Part shown: positions 60,022 through 64,000 of the stretch, one piece after another
Layout: each line of letters opens with the position of its first letter
Position numbering within the stretch: position 1 is the stretch's first letter
DNA from: Marsupella aquatica
Lineage: Eukaryota; Marchantiophyta
DNA: 64,000 nucleotides
Assembly (NCBI GenBank): GCA_973895155.1
Contig: OZ316899.1
Span: 1,302,001 to 1,366,000 of the forward strand
Direction of reading: 5' to 3'
Position numbers and translations under genes: made by a program
The notes under the pieces: generated by a model
What the model was told of the DNA's origin: nothing
The model's input: the letters and a program-made list of their open reading frames with translations, nothing else
The model's database searches: none

Positions 60022-62505
60022 ATGATCACAGTGAATCAAGCGGCTAAGTTTTGGGGCTGTTTGCTTGAAGAAGCACGGCAGCTCATACCAACTTACAAAG
60101 TCGTTGAGCCGGAACAAGCAGCAAGGGAACGGGTGGAGCTCGCGCGGTTATGGGGAATTCATAAGACGGCTTTTGTGGGAACAGAGGAGGTACTCAAGAA
60201 ATTCTTATGGATTCCCACCAGTGCCAAGCTTGACAAGTTGCTGATCAAAGAGAATCGAGTCATTGGAATTGGGAGGCGATTAAGAGCGCTGGGCAGCCGG
60301 TTTGGGAGTTGAAGGGTCACACTTTGGCTTGGACCAAGGAGGCCATTTTTGGAGAGTTTTCAGGGACTGAAGAGATGAAGCGAAAGGGTAGTTTGGCGTC
60401 TACAACACCAGCTAAGCGGAACCGGTCTGAGAGGCAGGCCAAGGTCGTAGCCGTGCCAATTTGAGATAGGGCAGTAGAGGATAAGTTTATGGTGGGTTGG
60501 GCGGATAGGCTACATGCCAACTTATAACTGCAGTTTGCACGAGAAGAAGATGAGGTCTTCTGTGCTATCCAGGATAACAAGTATTTTGGATACATGAACA
60601 ACACCGGCTTAGAGGGATTCATCCGGTTGCCATGGCGATTAATTGACATACCAGAGAAAGATCTATTAGACTTTGTAGGATACTGGGAGGCTTCTTCTAA
60701 CACGACGCTGATGTATGGGAAGGTGGTGGAATTAACGCCAGCACTAATTGAAGCCATCTTTGCTCTTCCACGAGGGAATAAAACTAAGGTGGAGCAGCGA
60801 AAGACATTGCCGGATAACCAAATCCGATGATTTCCAGGGCCCTCTACTAAGAATGGGTTCTTTAGAAATCAATGCACTAATGCACATGTGGGGCAGTTGA
60901 TTCATTTCTTAAGAGTCACGCTACACTGTACATTGCCAAGAGCAGATATCGGCAAGGCCCAGGTATTTTTTGGGGAGAATATCGATTCAAGTCGAGACTA
61001 CAATGACTATCTCTTAATGCAGTTAAAGAAGGCATTAAATGAAGAGAAGCAAAGTATTGGGGAAGGAGAGGTATCCAGACTAGGGTACCATCTGCAATTA
61101 CTTTGCCAATTTGCAAGAAGCCAATCTTTTGCACCCGTGCTACCGCTACAAGAATGGATGCCAATCACAGCACCCTTGGAGGAGGACGAGGAGCCCCTAA
61201 ACAAACGACGGAAAGAGAAGAGGCCGACAATACATGCAATTCAGGGATGGGAGAATTCCCCTCTCAAGGTGGTAACATATGATGTGGTGAGAAATCCATT
61301 GCAACGGCCTACTCGTAATAATCCATATGCAGGTATTCAACTGGTAGAGAGGAAGATGACTACCGAAGAAAGAAAGAAACGGGATGAGCAAATGGATTCG
61401 GAGTCAGAAGATGGAAGCCGAGGCCGAAGTCAGGAGAGGCCAGTCCTTAGAGCTTCTAGCCGGGCCCAAGTGGAGGAACCTGTGGAGGTAAATCAACCAG
61501 TGGCAGCCCAACAATACTCAGAGGAGGAGATTGGGGGCTTTGCAGACTGAGGAGGCCGGCATACTCGATAGTCAGGTTAATGTGGATGACTACGACGATG
61601 ATTATGTCAATCATGGGGAGAGGCCGGTGCCGGGTGTGAGAACGTTGGAAAGGTTTTGTAGAAGACTTCCCTCAGTATTTTATGGCAAGCCGGAGGATCA
61701 GAAAACCCCAGAGTCTCCGCCACCGGATGTGACACCATTGGAATTTGACCGGATGAAGGAGGCCGAGGCAGGTTTGAAGGAGAAACTCGCCAAGTGGAAG
61801 GTCCAAAATGACATACAAGAACGACAGCTACCAGGTGGTGATTGGTCGAAGGAAATCAAACGGCTTAGTGAGAAGCAGGCCGAGCCTCTCACTGACTTTG
61901 ATCAATTATGGGCAGATTATCAAACGGAGAAATTGCAAAAGTATGCCAAAGCAGGACGTGGATCACCGACTGGACGGTCTCCCGCTAGTGGCGTGGTAGC
62001 CGAGAATACTGACATGCCAAAACTGACATAAATATTGTCAAGGGTAACTGAGGGTAAGACAATGCAGTTGGTTGCGGATCTGGCCAAGACATTCATTGGG
62101 CCAGCAGGTACTTATGGGATGCCTCTCAAGGCCACTCCAAAAGAGGTCGAAAGTATGGCCGCTCACATTTGTGGGATTGTTCCTACAAAGGCAGCCGTAG
62201 TCGAGATAAGTAATGCCGATGAATTTGGAGCTGCGGTAACAGGTTCAGACATAGGTACCGCCACCATGGACTACCGGAATGTGAAGCCGTGGAAGATCGA
62301 GACAGAACGTATTGGAGAGTAGGCTTGGATGGAGGAAGTGAAGGCCAACACTATCCAAGCCGTTTCCTAGGAGGATGCTACCGATGCCGAGGCCAAGGCC
62401 GTTAAACCAAGACCCGAAGCCGGGGAAGCCGAAGGGATCAAGCCGGAGCCGATTGCAGGAGGAGGTGTAGAGTCGGAAGATTTGGGCTTACCCCCGGTCA
62501 TCTGA
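60022..62505 (+). pseudogene. Second member of the large unknown ORF family
   Basis: A degenerate reading frame from ATG 60,022. Pieces: VNQAAKFWGCLLEEARQLIP (60,022), a middle phase with KGHTLAWTKEAIFGEFSG (60,323), then from about 60,540 a phase with NNTGLEGFIRLPWRLIDIPE, YGKVVELTPALIEAIFALPR and, past an in-frame TGA at 60,828, LIHFLRVTLHCTLPRADIGK. After a shift near 61,540 comes an acidic and helical segment (AEAGLKEKLAKWKVQNDIQE), then TAA at 62,029, and the phase continues open to about 62,505 with two more stops. The core aligns with the TIR-element ORF: G-x-x-x-x-LT...IF-x-LP-x-G, then LH-x-x-x-PR-x-x-I-x-x-AQV, then a G-x-x-x-x-x-x-x-H helix. Function unknown. Confidence 0.55.
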
Positions 62506-63444
62506 CAATTAAGGAGGGCCAGTCATTGGTTGGAAGGAGGACGTGGCGGTAGCAGAAGGGCTTGGGCCAGAAGGGTGCGGCCGTTGTAGGATGGGACAGG
62601 GCAAGTAGCGCCCTATCGGCTTAGGTAATATTAGGTGTTCGGTTCCCGCATGGTTCCGGGTTAGTCAAGTTGTGTTTAGTGATTGTGGAATGGCTCGATA
62701 TAGGTTTATGTAAGAAACTTGTCATTTTTTTGCTTTTTGAACAAGGAATAGTAAGAAAGACGTTTTAAGTCTTATCGGAGTAACTAGGTTTTAGGAACTT
62801 AAGTAGGTAGAATAGGAAAGATAGTGGAATGGAAGGTTATTGAGTTGTAAGCAAGTGACAAGGGATAAGAAAGTTCTTTATGATGGGGCATACAACGTTC
62901 CATCCTTATTTAGAATAGCCGACTATTCCGAGCCGGAGAAACAACCCGACACTTGAAGTCTTAGTTTTGGTTCAGATTTCTCCCATAGATGCTAGGAGGT
63001 CCCTAGAGCACCCCTAAAAAGTTAGATGTCAAGTGGGGTCTCAACCTAGGGTTTCCTTGTGTTTTGGTGTGACTTAAATTAACAAAATAGCGGGTCCCGG
63101 GAAGAATAGCTGATGAGTAAATTTAGGAGTTCCAAGTGGGTTAAATATGGTCCACTCTATCCCTGGGAACTTGTGGTAGAACCTGGGTATCTTTGGTTAC
63201 TTTTTGGGAGCATCTCAAAGTTGAGAAGAATTTTGGAAAACATAATTAACCCACTTTACCTAATTTTAGAAAATTGGTGATAAGTTTTTGTCTAGATATT
63301 AGTAAACCAGGACATAGTCCTATGTCTATAAAATCTGTAGATATACTCAGAAGTCATTTTGGACTCATGTGTGATTTTTTGGGGCGGTCCAAAACAGCCT
63401 GGAAATACTGTTTTCCCAACAAAAAAATTTAAATTTTTTCTAAG
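62506..63444. other. Downstream flank, no gene recognised
   Basis: Plus-strand DNA with no coding signal; AT-rich after 62,680. Nothing else seen. Confidence 0.45.
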
Positions 63445-63445
63445 T

Positions 63446-64000
63446 GTCAACCGCGTCGGCGGCGACCACGACTTAAGCACGAGGCCGGGGCGACTCAAGC
63501 ACGAGGTCAGGAACACCATAAGGGTCAATACATGAGATGCTTGCTTCGAATTGGGATCAAGAGGCAACTACGAAATTGAATTGAGCTGCTATAGCTTCAA
63601 GCATGGGATGCTGATCAGAATTGGCTGGCCGCCTTGATGCTGCTGATTGGAATCAAGCTGCGTGCTATGGAGAAATAGGCTACTGCTGATCAAGAGCTAG
63701 TTGGCTGGCTGTGAGCTATGGTGGGCTATGAAATTGAAGGGCTGGCAGCTGATCAGACTTACTACTGCACCAGAATTAGAAGGGCTAGCTTCAAGCACGA
63801 GATGTTGAGTGTTGGCTGATTAGTAAGTATGCTGCAAGCTCAATAGTGTTGCTGCTCTGCTAGCTACAAAGTTCAGAAGGGTGAGCTATGGCCGGCTGCT
63901 GGAGAATAGAGCTAGGCTGCTAGCAAATTGATTTAATGTAGTAGCAAACGGACCAGCTGCAAGGAAGGAATTAAGAGGGCTAACTGCGAATTGGTGGGCT
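63446..64000 (+). repeat. Degenerate repeat region with CAAGCACGAGGT motif
   Basis: CAAGCACGAG-type words recur at about 63,474, 63,495, 63,597 and 63,789. GCTGCTGATCAG and GGCTGGC words recur throughout 63,600-63,980. No ORF over about 30 codons looks real. The first bases, TGTCAACCGCGTCGGCGGCG, loosely resemble the end of the TIR element at 43,316, so another element might start here and run off the window. Confidence 0.35.

Overview
The window is nuclear DNA of a streptophyte, most likely a land plant or a close algal relative. The evidence is a spliced DEAD/DECD-box helicase gene nearly identical in layout to plant UAP56, plant-type telomere repeats (CCCTAAA), plant-style LINE, Copia and Gypsy elements, and a Copia element with a methionine-initiator-tRNA primer site. 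I cannot name the species. There is no sign of bacterial, organelle or viral-genome organisation. Apart from one intact host gene, almost all recognisable coding sequence comes from mobile elements, many nested and decayed.

Layout. 1-2.5 kb: a foldback MITE-like element in otherwise featureless DNA. 2.5-14.1 kb: degenerate exons of unknown genes, including one with a ParB-like GQHS motif, and an FCP1/NIF-type phosphatase-like gene cut in an exon by a 6,978-bp LINE with a 12-bp target duplication. The LINE has a broken ORF1 and ORF2, and telomere repeats sit inside its ORF2. 14.1-17.5 kb: no gene seen. 17.5-21.6 kb (minus): intact UAP56/SUB2 mRNA-export helicase, 11 coding exons, 428 aa. 22.4-27.7 kb (minus): decayed autonomous Helitron (Rep HUH plus PIF1-type helicase) with a tandemly duplicated N-terminal region. 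29.1-29.8 kb: long inverted-repeat element. 30.3-31.5 kb: a 5'-truncated second LINE copy with a 13-bp target duplication. 31.9-35.9 kb (minus): internally deleted Copia element with LTRs, primer site, purine tract and a leader array of palindromic repeats. 37.4-41.1 kb: a region of repeated ATCGGA/CCGATG motifs around two low-complexity ORFs, possibly a DNA transposon. 41.7-48.3 kb (minus): a coiled-coil plus RING gene next to an array of 12 direct GTCATT hexamers. It is split by a 3,992-bp element with imperfect terminal inverted repeats (TGT...ACA), a 5-bp target duplication and one large (~880 codon) ORF of unknown family. 48.8-54.3 kb (plus): near-complete Copia with LTRs differing at one base but several in-frame stops. 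55.1-58.6 kb (minus): Ty3/Gypsy fragment encoding protease, a C5 cytosine methyltransferase domain and reverse transcriptase. 60.0-62.5 kb (plus): a second, diverged member of the ~880-codon ORF family.

How it fits together. UAP56 is the only gene with clear intact host function (spliceosome assembly and mRNA export). The rest records repeated insertion into exons, followed by decay dominated by TGA stops where arginine CGA is plausible, as expected from methyl-cytosine deamination. The points most worth following are the methyltransferase-bearing Gypsy element, the unknown TIR element with its ORF family (two copies here), the telomere-repeat scar in the LINE, and the GTCATT array beside the coiled-coil/RING gene.
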